Origin: Planctomycetes bacterium syqfu | GTDB lineage: Bacteria > Planctomycetota > Phycisphaerae > Phycisphaerales > Phycisphaeraceae | Reading direction: 5' to 3' | DNA: 64,000 nucleotides | NCBI GenBank assembly: GCA_020974905.1 | Contig: CP087563.1 | Coordinates: forward strand, 2,232,001-2,296,000 | In this document: one piece after another, positions 37,219-46,995 of the stretch | Layout of the letters: the number at the start of each line of letters is the position of its first letter | Numbering within the stretch: the stretch's first letter is position 1 | Made by a program: the position numbers and the translations under genes | The notes under the pieces: generated by a model | The model's input: the letters and a program-made list of their open reading frames with translations, nothing else | What the model was told of the DNA's origin: nothing | Database searches by the model: none

Positions 37219-38714
37219 TGATAATGCAGCGTTGTCTGCCAATGTCTGTGTTCCTGCTTATTGCTTGCTTTGCGACGGTAGCCTTTGCATCACCATTTCA
37301 CAATCACGATCAACCGGTATCAGCGAATCGTGAGCTTGAGGCGCTATCCAATCGTGGGATCGACTGGCCCGGGGCATCGCAAATCATGCGTGTGGCAACA
37401 CTGCAAAATTACAACACGCGACTGGTCGTCTTGAGCACCACGATTCTCGGGACCGCCTCCGGACTCATTGGGACGTTTTTGCTTTTGCGTAAGCGTTCAC
37501 TGATGGGTGATGCGTTATCACATGCGTGTTTACCGGGAATTGGTTTGATGTTCATGATGATGGGCGCTCTGGGGGGTGACGGGAAATATCTGCCGGGACT
37601 TTTGCTTGGTGCAACCCTCACGGGTGTCGGAGGGGTCGTGCTGGTACTGCTGATTCGCAACACCACACGGGTCAAGGATGACGCAGCAATGGGACTCGTG
37701 CTATCCGTCATGTTCGGGATCGGCGTTGCGGTATTGGGGATGGTGCAAGCCATGCCTGGCGCAAGTGCTGCCGGACTGGAGTATTTCATCTATGGCAAAA
37801 CGGCGTCGATGGTGATGCAGGATTTCACGTTAATCAGTGCCGTCGCCGCAGCGGTGACCGTCATGAGTATGCTACTGTTTAAGGAATTCACGCTGGTCTG
37901 TTTTGATGAAGGCTACGCAAGCACGCAGGGTTGGCCGGTGAATTGGCTGGACATTGCGATGCTGAGTTTGGTTACATCGGTGACCGTTGTTGGCTTGCAA
38001 GCAGTGGGTTTGATTTTGATCATCGCGTTTTTAATCACCCCTGCTGCTGCTGCACGATTCTGGACGGAAAACCTCAAACGCATGTTACTGCTTTCAGGCA
38101 TGATCGGCGCGATCAGCGGTTGGTTGGGCTCGTCAATCAGTGCGTTACTCCCAAGACTACCTGCAGGTGCGGTGATCGTGGTGGTTGCTGCTACGATCTT
38201 TCTGATGAGTATGATTTTCGGTTCCTCGCGTGGCGTTCTTTTGCGAATGCTTGCGCGTCGTCGTCTGAATCGTAAGGTCGGTCGTCAACACCTGCTTCGT
38301 GCGGTGTATGAACTCATCGAATCGCGCAAGCATCCTGAGATGTCCGATGTCGCCAATGTTGCCATCAGCATGGATGAATTGCTCCTTCGTCGATCCTGGA
38401 CACGCAGTGAATTAGAAAAACTGATTCGTATAGCAACGCATGAGGATCACATCGAATATTACAACGGCAAGTTAATACGCCTTTCCGAACCGGGGTTTGG
38501 CGAGGCAGCACGCATCACGCGCAATCACCGGCTGTGGGAGATGTATCTGATCAAACACGCAGACGTTGCTGCAGCTCATGTGGACCGCGATGCCGATGCC
38601 GTGGAGCACGTGCTTGGTGCTGAGATGGTTCGCAAACTCGAAGAAGAGTTGGTCAAGCGCGGTCAGGCTTTGCTGGTACCACCCAGCCCGCACACGATTA
38701 TCACGGGAGCATAA
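37218..38714 (+). CDS. Metal ABC permease fused to DtxR/MntR-type repressor domain (YtgCR-like)
   Basis: The start is the ATG at 37218, overlapping the ATPase stop with a GGAAGGA site 7 bases upstream. The 498-residue product begins with an extra signal-like helix and a HNH-containing linker. An ABC-3 family permease follows to about 345 (LLLRKRSLMGDALSHACLPG, ITPAAAARFWT). The last 145 residues are a winged helix (MDELLLRRSWTRSELEKLI) and a DtxR metal-binding/dimerisation domain (ITRNHRLWEMYLIKHAD, DRDADAVEHVLG) with the conserved His and Glu-His ligands. In Chlamydia the equivalent YtgCR is cleaved to release an iron-dependent repressor. The same could apply here, with the palindrome at 33945 as target. 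Confidence 0.88.
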   Translation: MIMQRCLPMSVFLLIACFATVAFASPFHNHDQPVSANRELEALSNRGIDWPGASQIMRVATLQNYNTRLVVLSTTILGTASGLIGTFLLLRKRSLMGDALSHACLPGIGLMFMMMGALGGDGKYLPGLLLGATLTGVGGVVLVLLIRNTTRVKDDAAMGLVLSVMFGIGVAVLGMVQAMPGASAAGLEYFIYGKTASMVMQDFTLISAVAAAVTVMSMLLFKEFTLVCFDEGYASTQGWPVNWLDIAMLSLVTSVTVVGLQAVGLILIIAFLITPAAAARFWTENLKRMLLLSGMIGAISGWLGSSISALLPRLPAGAVIVVVAATIFLMSMIFGSSRGVLLRMLARRRLNRKVGRQHLLRAVYELIESRKHPEMSDVANVAISMDELLLRRSWTRSELEKLIRIATHEDHIEYYNGKLIRLSEPGFGEAARITRNHRLWEMYLIKHADVAAAHVDRDADAVEHVLGAEMVRKLEEELVKRGQALLVPPSPHTIITGA

Positions 38715-38719
38715 TGTAG

Positions 38720-39652
38720 ATGGTTTGGTTACCTTTGGATACATGGATTGTGGTGATCGGCGCGTTATGTGCGATGGCCTGTGCGCTGCCCGGATGCTTT
38801 CTGGTTCTCAGAAAAATGAGCATGATGGGTGATGCGATCAGTCACGCAGTCTTGCCCGGCTTGGCAATTGCGTTTTTAGTGACCGGTAGTCGTGCGAGCT
38901 TTGGCATGTTTATCGGCGCTGCCATCGTCGGTGTCATAACGGCTGTGTTCACGCAATGGATCAGCAGCTTCGGCAAAGTCGATCGCGGTGCGTCAATGGG
39001 CATTGTGTTCACCACGCTCTTTGCGTTGGGATTGCTCTTGATCGTACAGGCTGCGGATCACGTGGACCTTGATCCGGGGTGTGTGCTTTATGGGGCGATT
39101 GAACTCACGCCACTGGACACGACCATGACGATTGGCAGACTGGCCATCCCGCGTGCGGCGGTGGTGTTGGCAACGGTACTGTTGATCAACATGGCAATCA
39201 TTATCAGTTTTTTCAAGGAACTGCAGATCAGCGCGTTTGATCCTGCGCTCGCGACAACGATGGGCATCAATGCCACGCTGATGCATTACCTGCTTATGTC
39301 AATGGTCGCAGTCACCACGGTCGCCTCGTTTGAAGCAGTCGGCAGCATCATCGTCATTGCCATGCTCATCGCCCCGGCAGCTACCGCGTATCTGCTGACG
39401 GATCGGTTGTCGGTGATGCTGGTGATCAGCGCAGTTGCAGCAATTTTATCTTCAGCCCTTGGACACCTGAGTGCATTGACTGTACCACGTCTGTTTGGTT
39501 TTGAGTCCACCAACACGTCGGGGATGATGGCGGGCGCTACCGGTTTACTCTTTGGATTCGCATGGATATTGGCCCCGCGCTATGGCTTGTTGTCTCGATG
39601 GTTCCATCGCAAAAATCTGCTTGCTGAGGATCCAACAGTAACTGGCGAATAA
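38720..39652 (+). CDS. Metal ABC transporter permease (ABC-3 family, YtgD-like)
   Basis: The 310-residue protein starts 5 bases after the fusion permease and has eight to nine membrane helices. ABC-3 hallmarks are visible: FLVLRKMSMMGDAISHAVLPG, SFGKVDRGASMGIVFTTLFA, FEAVGSIIVIAMLIAPAATA and a C-terminal basic tail. Together with the previous gene it would form a heterodimeric channel. Gene order (binding protein, ATPase, permease-repressor, permease) is the same as ytgABCD. Confidence 0.9.
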   Translation: MVWLPLDTWIVVIGALCAMACALPGCFLVLRKMSMMGDAISHAVLPGLAIAFLVTGSRASFGMFIGAAIVGVITAVFTQWISSFGKVDRGASMGIVFTTLFALGLLLIVQAADHVDLDPGCVLYGAIELTPLDTTMTIGRLAIPRAAVVLATVLLINMAIIISFFKELQISAFDPALATTMGINATLMHYLLMSMVAVTTVASFEAVGSIIVIAMLIAPAATAYLLTDRLSVMLVISAVAAILSSALGHLSALTVPRLFGFESTNTSGMMAGATGLLFGFAWILAPRYGLLSRWFHRKNLLAEDPTVTGE

Positions 39653-39708
39653 GTATTTTGTGAATTTTTAAACGTGCAAATGCAAATATGACTCTATTGT
39701 GATTTAAG

Positions 39709-39834
39709 GCGGAATGGGGGTTGCCGTCTCGAACAGGCGCTTGGCAAAAGCCGTTTCCATGGCCGGACAACTGGGTGTTGTCTCGGGTACCGCATTGGAT
39801 ATTAATCTTGTTCGACGCCTGCAAATGGATTACT
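39709..39834 (+). pseudogene. Fragment of nitronate monooxygenase-like gene
   Basis: One frame reads [20 protein letters not shown] and on through [19 protein letters not shown] to a stop at 39832. This is the FMN-binding N-terminal block of nitronate monooxygenases (2-nitropropane dioxygenases). Nothing of the remaining ~300 residues is present, so it is a scrap. Confidence 0.65.
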
Positions 39835-39839
39835 GACCG

Positions 39840-40008
39840 CGCCGTTGACGTCCAGGAGAATTGGATCGTTTAGAAGTTGCTGGTGAGCTCGATTCGACTG
39901 TGCCGCATGGCAGCATGGGCGGCGTGGGGATGGACACCGATGACGGTCAAGTGGATGCCGAAGGTGGTGCGAAGGGTGTAGATGTCGACGACACAGCCAC
40001 GCGTATCA
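39840..40008 (-). pseudogene. Fragment of tyrosine recombinase (integrase) C-terminus
   Basis: Read leftwards: VDIYTLRTTFGIHLTVIGV, then AMRHSRIELTSNF, then after a one-base shift YNDPILLDVNGAV. This matches the end of phage/plasmid-type integrases (LRHTFGT, MRHS, FYTD). A frameshift interrupts the catalytic Tyr region. It abuts the nitronate monooxygenase scrap, marking an old integration site. Confidence 0.65.
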
Positions 40009-40112
40009 TTTTTCGCAATCCTACGGCATGACAGTCAGTGTCAATAACGCGAAGCCGGAGGGATTGTCGAACGAGGGTGCATGGTATCTTTGCTTACTGC
40101 TATGTTCGAGGT

Positions 40113-40235
40113 ACTGCCTGATCTTCTCGGCCACATCACCCCGAAAATGGCAAACGACTGCCCTTGTCCAAGAATAATCTTAGCTTCTCGAAGCTTGCCA
40201 ATGTTCTGTTCTGAGGAATGTCGAATTCGGGCCAA
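40113..40235 (-). pseudogene. Fragment of IS3-type OrfA transposase
   Basis: The frame starting near 40235 reads RIRHSSEQNIGKLREAKIIL then GQGQSFAI, the N-terminal helix-turn-helix of IS3-group OrfA. Similarity then ends. The IS end repeat at 40241-40315 lies directly upstream in the same orientation, as in an intact element. Confidence 0.65.
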
Positions 40236-40240
40236 GAGGC

Positions 40241-40315
40241 CCTGCCTTTCAAAGTATGTCCAAACTCATGAGATCCACGAATATATTATGGACAAGGTTT
40301 GAGGGGGCAAGTCAA
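40241..40315 (-). repeat. IS left-end remnant, copy 1
   Basis: 75 bases on the minus strand, beginning TTGACTTGCCCCCTCAAACC and ending GAAAGGCAGG. They align without gaps to 47230-47304 at about three quarters of positions. They sit just before the OrfA fragment. Confidence 0.6.
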
Positions 40316-40456
40316 ATCTGATAGGTTAATTGATGACACTGCTGAACCTGTTGCCAACGTTCGCGCTGTGGGTAAAAGGACTTAATATGATCGGATTCTT
40401 GTTGATACTTCATAATAATGGTTACGATTATTTTATAGATACGTTATTGTAAATCA
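40316..40456. other. Intergenic spacer, no feature seen
   Basis: AT-rich sequence between the IS remnant and the 3' end of the beta-helix gene. I see no gene or strong terminator hairpin. Confidence 0.4.
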
Positions 40457-41554
40457 TCAGGGAAACAAACCGATGCTTGTTCCCTGTGGTATGCCAGATT
40501 TTAGCAGCGAGGATTCGTCCATAAGTCGAAAATCATCTTCTTTGGGATTCTTAAACATTGGATCGGTTTGACGAGTTGCCGTTTCCAGCACGGTCCACTT
40601 GTTACGGGTCACAAAAGCAGTTGCGTTCTGCCAGAAGACGCAGTGATCAAGTGCCAAACCATTACCCAGCATCGATACGGATACCTGACAATTCGCAATG
40701 ACACTGTTCTGGATCACCACATTCCCTTGGCCTGATCTTGTCAGATAAATACCAACACCTGCCCCCCAAATAACATTGTTGGTCAGCATGTTATCGACAC
40801 CCGGTTTGTCAATCCGGATACCTATTTCAGTTGTCTGCTTTATGAGATTTGAGATTAATTTATTACGAGAGCCACCGACTTGAATCCCGCGTTTGCCTGA
40901 AAAAATCGAATTGCCTATGATTTGATTTTCGTCAGCTTTGCCATATAGGCAGACACCGACTCCCCGGTTGTCAAAAAAACGATTATTCTCAATCAGATTG
41001 TTATGGGCACTATTAATCAAAATAGATTCCTCCATGCAATTGCGGAATGTATTACCCCTTACAACTGCATTTCTTGCCGAATGCAAAACCAACGCACGAG
41101 CACAGTCTGCAAAATGATTTTGACGAATCATCGCGCTCTGGCAGAGCATCCACTCTACAGCGGAGCATCCCTTAAGCGTGTTATGACTAAACTCAACGTC
41201 ACAGCGATCCATCAACATAAAAGCATTATGCCATTTCTTATTCGTCGTCTGAACTTGCTTGAACTGGCAGTTCGTGATATTGACATCACAGTATCGAAGC
41301 AGAATTCGTTGCATTTCCTTTAAGGGAGCAGAGGCTTGAAAGGTGATATTCTTCCAATCGATTCTAATGGACTTGGCTTCAATACGCCCCTGGTCTTTGA
41401 AAGTAATCACTGTACCTGGCTTGATTGAAAGTTGACCGGGCCTTTCCAAGAGCATTGGCTGATCCAACACTATTTCACCATCCCATTGAACCTGCTTGGC
41501 GGCGAGTGTCTGACAAAAACAAAGTGTACAGAGAATAATTAGTGGCAATCTCAT
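40457..41554 (-). CDS. Secreted right-handed parallel beta-helix protein
   Basis: The start is the ATG at 41554, sharing one base with the upstream stop (TAATG) and preceded by GGAGG. The leader MRLPLIILCTLCFCQTLAA is a signal peptide. From 90 to 320 there are PbH1-type coils rich in Asn/Ile/Val ladders: HNNLIENNRFFDN, ENQIIGNSIFSGKRGIQVGG, DNMLTNNVIWGAGVGIYL and GNVVIQNSVIANCQ. Such folds occur in polysaccharide lyases, epimerases and pectinases, as well as glycan-binding proteins. No catalytic residues can be identified. Translational coupling to the GH20-like gene points to joint action on one glycan. Confidence 0.82.
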   Translation of the reverse strand: MRLPLIILCTLCFCQTLAAKQVQWDGEIVLDQPMLLERPGQLSIKPGTVITFKDQGRIEAKSIRIDWKNITFQASAPLKEMQRILLRYCDVNITNCQFKQVQTTNKKWHNAFMLMDRCDVEFSHNTLKGCSAVEWMLCQSAMIRQNHFADCARALVLHSARNAVVRGNTFRNCMEESILINSAHNNLIENNRFFDNRGVGVCLYGKADENQIIGNSIFSGKRGIQVGGSRNKLISNLIKQTTEIGIRIDKPGVDNMLTNNVIWGAGVGIYLTRSGQGNVVIQNSVIANCQVSVSMLGNGLALDHCVFWQNATAFVTRNKWTVLETATRQTDPMFKNPKEDDFRLMDESSLLKSGIPQGTSIGLFP

Positions 41555-44409
41555 TATTTTTCCTCCAATTTCACGCCTGTAAACCACTCAACTGCTTTTT
41601 GCGCCAAGGTCGCATTGAATCCAAACAGTTCTTTTTCCTCATAGTTGTAAGTATTATTTTGACTGGCCAAGCTGATACTGCCGTCAAAAATAACCTTGCC
41701 AGAACCGACTTGTCCACCAACGCAAATGGGAACAGCGTCCTTATTGGTCGCGATAACGAATGCATCTTCACCTAGGACTGGTTCAAAAAAATCAACATAC
41801 ATTGATTTCTGAATCAACTTGCCATCCAGACTGGGAAACAGTGGCGAAGAAGTATTAAATGTCACATCACGATCAAAGAGTTCGTGTCGATTCACACTCA
41901 TCTTACATATTTCAGGAAATGGCGTGCGGGATTCAAAACGTTTATTACCCAGTAACGTATGCTCAAATACAACACTACCCCCACCTTTGACGACGTAATC
42001 ACGAATGTAGTTGAAGAAGTCAAACCGGTCGATTTTATCTGACCGCATCATAAACAGGCAATCAAACTGATCGAGTGTCGCCAAACCGAGATTGTCAATG
42101 ATCTGGGCTTTGACATTGGCAAAATGATCAAAGAATTTCAGAGTTCCCTGAGCACCGGGCCCTTGATAGATGGCCACTTTCAAATAGGCCCCAGGTCGTC
42201 GCGGCGCGAGAACCACCTGGGCACTTTGCAGCTTTCGTTGAATTTTTTCTTTCAGTTCAACAGCGATATTTGATTCTTTGAACTTTTCCTCTCTAAAACC
42301 ATAGAACGGATCACTAATCTTCTGAACCTGCTGCATATGTTCACGAGCAATTGCCATATTTGCCTGGTAGTCGGACATGGCCTGTTGATAAATCTGCGTC
42401 GCCTGTTTTACACTGCCATCAACCATTGACTGGTCCCCCAGCCTCATCTGATACCGAGCCTGCGCAATCGCCTTCCAAAAAGCGACCCGGCGATAGTATC
42501 CTGCGAATATGACACGTTTGCGAGGATCCAGTTTCATACCTGCTTCAAAGCCACGGTCCAAGGCTCCTAGACAGCGATTTGCGATCTTAAACTGCTCTTG
42601 CATCATCTGAATACTATCAATCACAACAGCAGGACGTTCGCCAGTTGATATACGCTTCTTGGAAAGTGGATCGGTATCGGCCAGCGGATCGATGCGATAA
42701 CGGTTTTGAAGAGAAAGAGTCGCGCCAGGATTCATCAAATAATTAGGATATAAACCCGAAGTATAAAATGCTGTCATCTCCTCAGCCAAATCTTCTCCCC
42801 AAAACAATCGACAAGCCTTGGGAAGCCACTGTTCCATGATAACATTGGGTTCGGTATGATCACGCATAAAGTCATAATGCAATGTCCCAACCGGCCAGAC
42901 TTCATGCCCAGGCGACTTCGTATTCCATGCAAACTCTGCAAAATTCCAGTAGAACATCCATTTGCCATAGATCGAGTTATATCCTGTCAACTCCAGCAGG
43001 TCCTTCTGATCGGGCTTATGGTCGGTGATGGCAAATCGACTGAAAGTTGAAAAGAGACCGATATCGCGCTCGTGCCGATCCTGAAAATGAATGTTTCGTC
43101 CATGAAGAATATTGCGATACTCATCAAGTACATCTCGTGTCCCGAGCCATGACAAGAACATGATTGACGGATCCATTTCGCGATGAATATTTGACCAGTA
43201 GTCTATAACATTCTGTTGCCAAAGGGCCTGATTTTCAGGAGTCTTGATTCGCAGATAACTGGCTGAGTATGGATAGACCACATTCACAAATAACATGTCA
43301 GGATTCTTCGCCTTAATGGCGTCATGCCAAATTTTGGCCTGATGTACTGACGCTTTCCATCGCTCACCATCTTTCCATCGGCTTCGGCATCTCTCACAAC
43401 GCTTGGACCAGAACTCCGGGTCATCCAACGAACCGCCATCAATATTATGAAAATACAAAATTTTGAATTGGCATTCCTTGAAATAGTCTGCCATCGCGAC
43501 AGCTGCCTCCTGAGCCTGCTCATCAGCGCTCCAACAGTGATAGCTATCTCGATAAACACGACCATCATACACACAAGGCCAATCCTTTTTCGTCTTTATA
43601 CCGGGTGGTAATATGCCATGTGTTTTTGAAGTCCACCAACCGTAAACCTGCGATGTCCAATTGCACATCGGATAGATACCACGTTCGACAGCATATGTAT
43701 TAATATCACGGTAAAAAGTCTTGAGTTTTTCAGGCACAACACGCGGATCATAATACTCATAGTCCATGACCATATTTAACTTGTGGTGCATCAGCCAATC
43801 CAAGCCCGTCTTGATGGCATCAGCTCGATCCTTGGCATTCAGTGCAATACGAGCCAAACCACGTTTAACAGACAAACCGCCACGATAAAAATAGTCCGGT
43901 TTGTCACGCACCACAGCAGCATTGACATAGGCCCCTTGCTCCCCCCCCTGAATCATCTGCCGTAATGTCATCGCACCATACAACGCACCAACGCTATCAG
44001 AGCCCACGATGACAATCTGATCTTTTGACACAGCAATGGCATAGCCTTGTGACCCTGGATCAGTGGGTGTGACGTTCATCGCATACCTTTTCATCAACAC
44101 CGCAGCAGACTGATCTTCACAGGTCAGCACAAAAACACCTGGCTTTCCGGTATCGATGGATGTCGAAACACTTCCTGCTTTACCACCAGAAGTAATGATT
44201 TGTTTGACGATTTCCTCAGCAGCAATCTGGCATTGCCTGTTACCTGGCGGAATAAAAATCGGCTTTTCATCAATATCAAACATACCTTCTTTGGCTTGGT
44301 ATGTATGAGGCATCGGAACCATGTCCGGAATTACGCCTGCGATGCAATATTCACTGCAACTAATAATCAACACAACCAAAACAGTTAACTCGTATAGTAA
44401 ATTTTTCAT
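41554..44409 (-). CDS. Secreted GH20-like glycoside hydrolase with C-terminal glutaminase-like domain
   Basis: Residues 1-24 are a signal peptide. Residues 25-165 match the GH20b/alpha-glucuronidase-type N-terminal domain (MVPMPHTYQAKEG, IVIVGSDSVGALYGAMTLRQM). The next 420 residues are probably a TIM barrel (GIYPMCNWTSQVYG, FKILYFHNIDGGSLDDPEFW, YGKWMFYWNFAEFAW). The Asp-Glu pair of true hexosaminidases is not visible; IDGGSLDDP lies where it would be, so the activity may differ. Residues 580-720 are helical, and the last 210 residues resemble a ThuA/class-I glutaminase-like flavodoxin fold (GTLKFFDHFANVKAQIID, YIRDYVVKGGGSVVFEH). It is fourth in a LacI/pseudopilin cassette. Confidence 0.7.
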   Translation of the reverse strand: MKNLLYELTVLVVLIISCSEYCIAGVIPDMVPMPHTYQAKEGMFDIDEKPIFIPPGNRQCQIAAEEIVKQIITSGGKAGSVSTSIDTGKPGVFVLTCEDQSAAVLMKRYAMNVTPTDPGSQGYAIAVSKDQIVIVGSDSVGALYGAMTLRQMIQGGEQGAYVNAAVVRDKPDYFYRGGLSVKRGLARIALNAKDRADAIKTGLDWLMHHKLNMVMDYEYYDPRVVPEKLKTFYRDINTYAVERGIYPMCNWTSQVYGWWTSKTHGILPPGIKTKKDWPCVYDGRVYRDSYHCWSADEQAQEAAVAMADYFKECQFKILYFHNIDGGSLDDPEFWSKRCERCRSRWKDGERWKASVHQAKIWHDAIKAKNPDMLFVNVVYPYSASYLRIKTPENQALWQQNVIDYWSNIHREMDPSIMFLSWLGTRDVLDEYRNILHGRNIHFQDRHERDIGLFSTFSRFAITDHKPDQKDLLELTGYNSIYGKWMFYWNFAEFAWNTKSPGHEVWPVGTLHYDFMRDHTEPNVIMEQWLPKACRLFWGEDLAEEMTAFYTSGLYPNYLMNPGATLSLQNRYRIDPLADTDPLSKKRISTGERPAVVIDSIQMMQEQFKIANRCLGALDRGFEAGMKLDPRKRVIFAGYYRRVAFWKAIAQARYQMRLGDQSMVDGSVKQATQIYQQAMSDYQANMAIAREHMQQVQKISDPFYGFREEKFKESNIAVELKEKIQRKLQSAQVVLAPRRPGAYLKVAIYQGPGAQGTLKFFDHFANVKAQIIDNLGLATLDQFDCLFMMRSDKIDRFDFFNYIRDYVVKGGGSVVFEHTLLGNKRFESRTPFPEICKMSVNRHELFDRDVTFNTSSPLFPSLDGKLIQKSMYVDFFEPVLGEDAFVIATNKDAVPICVGGQVGSGKVIFDGSISLASQNNTYNYEEKELFGFNATLAQKAVEWFTGVKLEEK

Positions 44410-44508
44410 TTTAAAGACCTACTTTAGATGACGTTATTATTGTAAACATACGACAAGTACTATCGATACATCTGATCGAATAACTCGCTGACTTTGCCTA
44501 ACTATTGG

Positions 44509-45204
44509 TTATTGCCGGTAAGTGGTATCCAGAAATTCCTTTGTAGATGCCACATGAAAATCATTAAACAGGATATTGACACTTTGATTGTGTCTATAAC
44601 CAACCACGACGGGACTTGCTGTAAAATCGTGATAAGATAAATATGCGCGCCCTGTCACATCAGACATTAACAAGACTTCGGAAGGCCTGGCAATATCAAA
44701 TAAACGTTTGTGCACTACATTGTATGTCCCAATCTCGGGCTTGGGGGCACTACACAAATAGCCATTCCAGCCATAATTGGCCAACGTATAATTTGTACCG
44801 GACGACGGGCATACGACAACAGGATGCGTGGCAACATATATCTCTTCGATTGTTGTCCCCCTGTAATCGTAAATGCTATACATCCCGGGTGTCGTAATGG
44901 TCTGATCAGACCGCCGGGCATTAATGTACCTGGCCAGTGCATTGATCTGAAGAATGCCGGAAGCATAACCATTCGTGCTATGAAGATAATTGGGGAAATA
45001 GCCGTGATTGTCATCAATATATGTATTCGTTGCCAAACCAAGCTGTTTTAGATTGGTACCGCACTTGATTTTACGGGCTGACTCCCTGGCATTCTGCAAA
45101 GCAGGCAAAAGAATTGATATCAGCAAAGCGACAATTGAAATCACAACCAACAACTCAATGAGCGTAAACGCATCCATTCGACTTTCTTTTTGACGCTTTT
45201 TCAT
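44509..45204 (-). CDS. Type II pseudopilin-like protein (tandem copy 2)
   Basis: The 231-residue protein has [19 protein letters not shown] with Ala before the cleavage site, then [19 protein letters not shown]. It is near-identical in plan to the gene just upstream (same length, shared YGWNGY, CSAPKP, VVCPSS, RRSD and [11 protein letters not shown] blocks), so the pair arose by tandem duplication. The C-terminal NDFHVAS motif replaces the DGHV of other pseudopilins. Confidence 0.9.
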   Translation of the reverse strand: MKKRQKESRMDAFTLIELLVVISIVALLISILLPALQNARESARKIKCGTNLKQLGLATNTYIDDNHGYFPNYLHSTNGYASGILQINALARYINARRSDQTITTPGMYSIYDYRGTTIEEIYVATHPVVVCPSSGTNYTLANYGWNGYLCSAPKPEIGTYNVVHKRLFDIARPSEVLLMSDVTGRAYLSYHDFTASPVVVGYRHNQSVNILFNDFHVASTKEFLDTTYRQ

Positions 45205-45234
45205 ATCATTTCCTTAAAATGCAACATCCGCTGA

Positions 45235-45930
45235 CTAGTAACGATAAGTGGTATCCAGGAAATCCATGGTCGAAGCCACATGAAAATCGTTATAGAGAAT
45301 ATTAATACTTTCATTATGTCGATAGCAACCATTACCCGGAACACCTTTAAAATCATGGTAGCCAAGATACCCGGATTGATAGACATCGGACATCAACAGA
45401 ATCTGTGATGGCTTAAGAACTTCTATCAATCGTTTGTACATCACATTGTAGCTTCCTGAAGACGGTTTGGGTGCGCTACATATGTAACCATTCCAGCCGT
45501 AGTTTTCCATCACGTGGGTGGTATTGGATGACGGGCAGACCAGAACCGGGTGTGTGGCTACATATTTTTCGGCTGAGGCTTCACTACGGTAATCATAAAT
45601 ACTATAAACACCAGGCGTTTTACTTGTTAAATCTGAACGGCGTGCATTGATGTATCGAGCCAACTGGTCCATCTGCAGAACACCGGAAGCATATCCGTTG
45701 GAACCATGTAATCGATCTGGATAATAATCGTGGTTATCATCAAGATAACCATTGGTTGCCAAGCCCAATTGTTTGAGATTGGTAGCACATTTAATTTTCC
45801 GAGCTGCTGCACGAGCCCCCTGTAATACCGGCAACAAAATTGCGATCAGCAAAGCAACAATGGAAATGACGACCAGTAATTCGATAAGCGTAAAGGCATA
45901 TTTTCGAGAAGTTGAATGAGGTACATTCAT
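45235..45930 (-). CDS. Type II pseudopilin-like protein (tandem copy 1)
   Basis: Again 231 residues, opening [20 protein letters not shown] with Ala before the cleavage site. The rest parallels copy 2 with moderate divergence ([44 protein letters not shown]). It lies 24 bases downstream of the LacI gene, so it is probably the first target of that regulator. Confidence 0.9.
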   Translation of the reverse strand: MNVPHSTSRKYAFTLIELLVVISIVALLIAILLPVLQGARAAARKIKCATNLKQLGLATNGYLDDNHDYYPDRLHGSNGYASGVLQMDQLARYINARRSDLTSKTPGVYSIYDYRSEASAEKYVATHPVLVCPSSNTTHVMENYGWNGYICSAPKPSSGSYNVMYKRLIEVLKPSQILLMSDVYQSGYLGYHDFKGVPGNGCYRHNESINILYNDFHVASTMDFLDTTYRY

Positions 45931-45954
45931 AGCTTGCTCCTAAATTGAACCGTA

Positions 45955-46995
45955 TCAGGTTGATTGTCGAACAATCAATTCCGTACGGACTCGCAGGTGA
46001 ACTTCGTCAACGGGCTTGCCATCAATTTTGTCAATCAGCAAAGAAGTACTCATCTGCCCCATCTTATGCATCCTTGAATCGATGGTCGTCAGGCCGATTT
46101 CAGGCAATGATGCAAATTCCATATTGTCAAAGCCGATGAGACGCACGTCCCCTGGAATCCGAAAGCCAGCATCAATCAAATGCCGCCTTGCCCCCAAGGC
46201 AAGCAGATCGTTCTGGCAAAATAAGGTGTCAAAATCAACGTTGCGTTTCAGTAATTCTGCGACACCGCGACGCCCTGACGCTTCGTTGTAGCCATGTTCC
46301 AGAACAACATGTGAATCAGGAAGTGACATCCCACGACGGGTCATGGCCATTTGCAAGCCGGCAAGACGCTCCTGGGAATAGATGTGATCCATATCGCCGG
46401 TCACCATGGCAATCTTGCGACCCCCGCGTTCAATCACATGCTCCAGAGCCTGATCCATGGCCTGGATATTCTCGATCTGAACTTGTGGCACATGCTCGAC
46501 GGCACGGTTACTGTCGACAAGCACATAGGGCAAACCGAGATTTTCCAACCATTCTCGCATCTCATCCAACCACCAGCCGCGGACGATCAAACCATCCAAT
46601 TGCCCACCTCGGATCGCCGCAGGCATCATCTTCTGCTTGACCTGGTCAATGGTCATCTTACAGACCATCAGTCCCCGGCCATGCCCCTCTGATGCATCAC
46701 GGCAACCTTCCAGCAAGTCATGAAGATAGGAACCACCGAGCTCGTTACCCAGACGTGGCATGTCTTCACTGATAGCTGCAAAAGCCAATCGCCCAGTAAA
46801 TACCCGCCCTTCACCTTGATGAACAGGGGATGGCCAATAGTTGAGTTCCCGAGCGATGCGAACAATCCGCTGTCGAGTCTGCTCAGAAACGCCGGACATG
46901 TTCCGCAAAGCTCGGGATACGGTTGCTTTGGTCACACCCGCTTGCTTGGCGACAGTCGAAATGGATGAAACGCGGCTCAAATAATTATCTTTCAT
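45955..46995 (-). CDS. LacI-family transcriptional regulator
   Basis: From ATG 46995 the protein has 346 residues. The helix-turn-helix is STVAKQAGVTKATVSRALRN with hinge ARELNYWPSP. The sugar-binding domain follows (LDGLIVRGWWLDEM, ERGGRKIAMVTGDMDH, DTLFCQNDLLALGARRHL, GDVRLIGFDNMEFASLPE). The upstream ATG at 47019 is rejected because it would put the candidate operator within the gene. It probably represses the two pseudopilins, the GH20-like enzyme and the beta-helix protein, relieved by a sugar from their substrate. Confidence 0.9.
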   Translation of the reverse strand: MKDNYLSRVSSISTVAKQAGVTKATVSRALRNMSGVSEQTRQRIVRIARELNYWPSPVHQGEGRVFTGRLAFAAISEDMPRLGNELGGSYLHDLLEGCRDASEGHGRGLMVCKMTIDQVKQKMMPAAIRGGQLDGLIVRGWWLDEMREWLENLGLPYVLVDSNRAVEHVPQVQIENIQAMDQALEHVIERGGRKIAMVTGDMDHIYSQERLAGLQMAMTRRGMSLPDSHVVLEHGYNEASGRRGVAELLKRNVDFDTLFCQNDLLALGARRHLIDAGFRIPGDVRLIGFDNMEFASLPEIGLTTIDSRMHKMGQMSTSLLIDKIDGKPVDEVHLRVRTELIVRQST

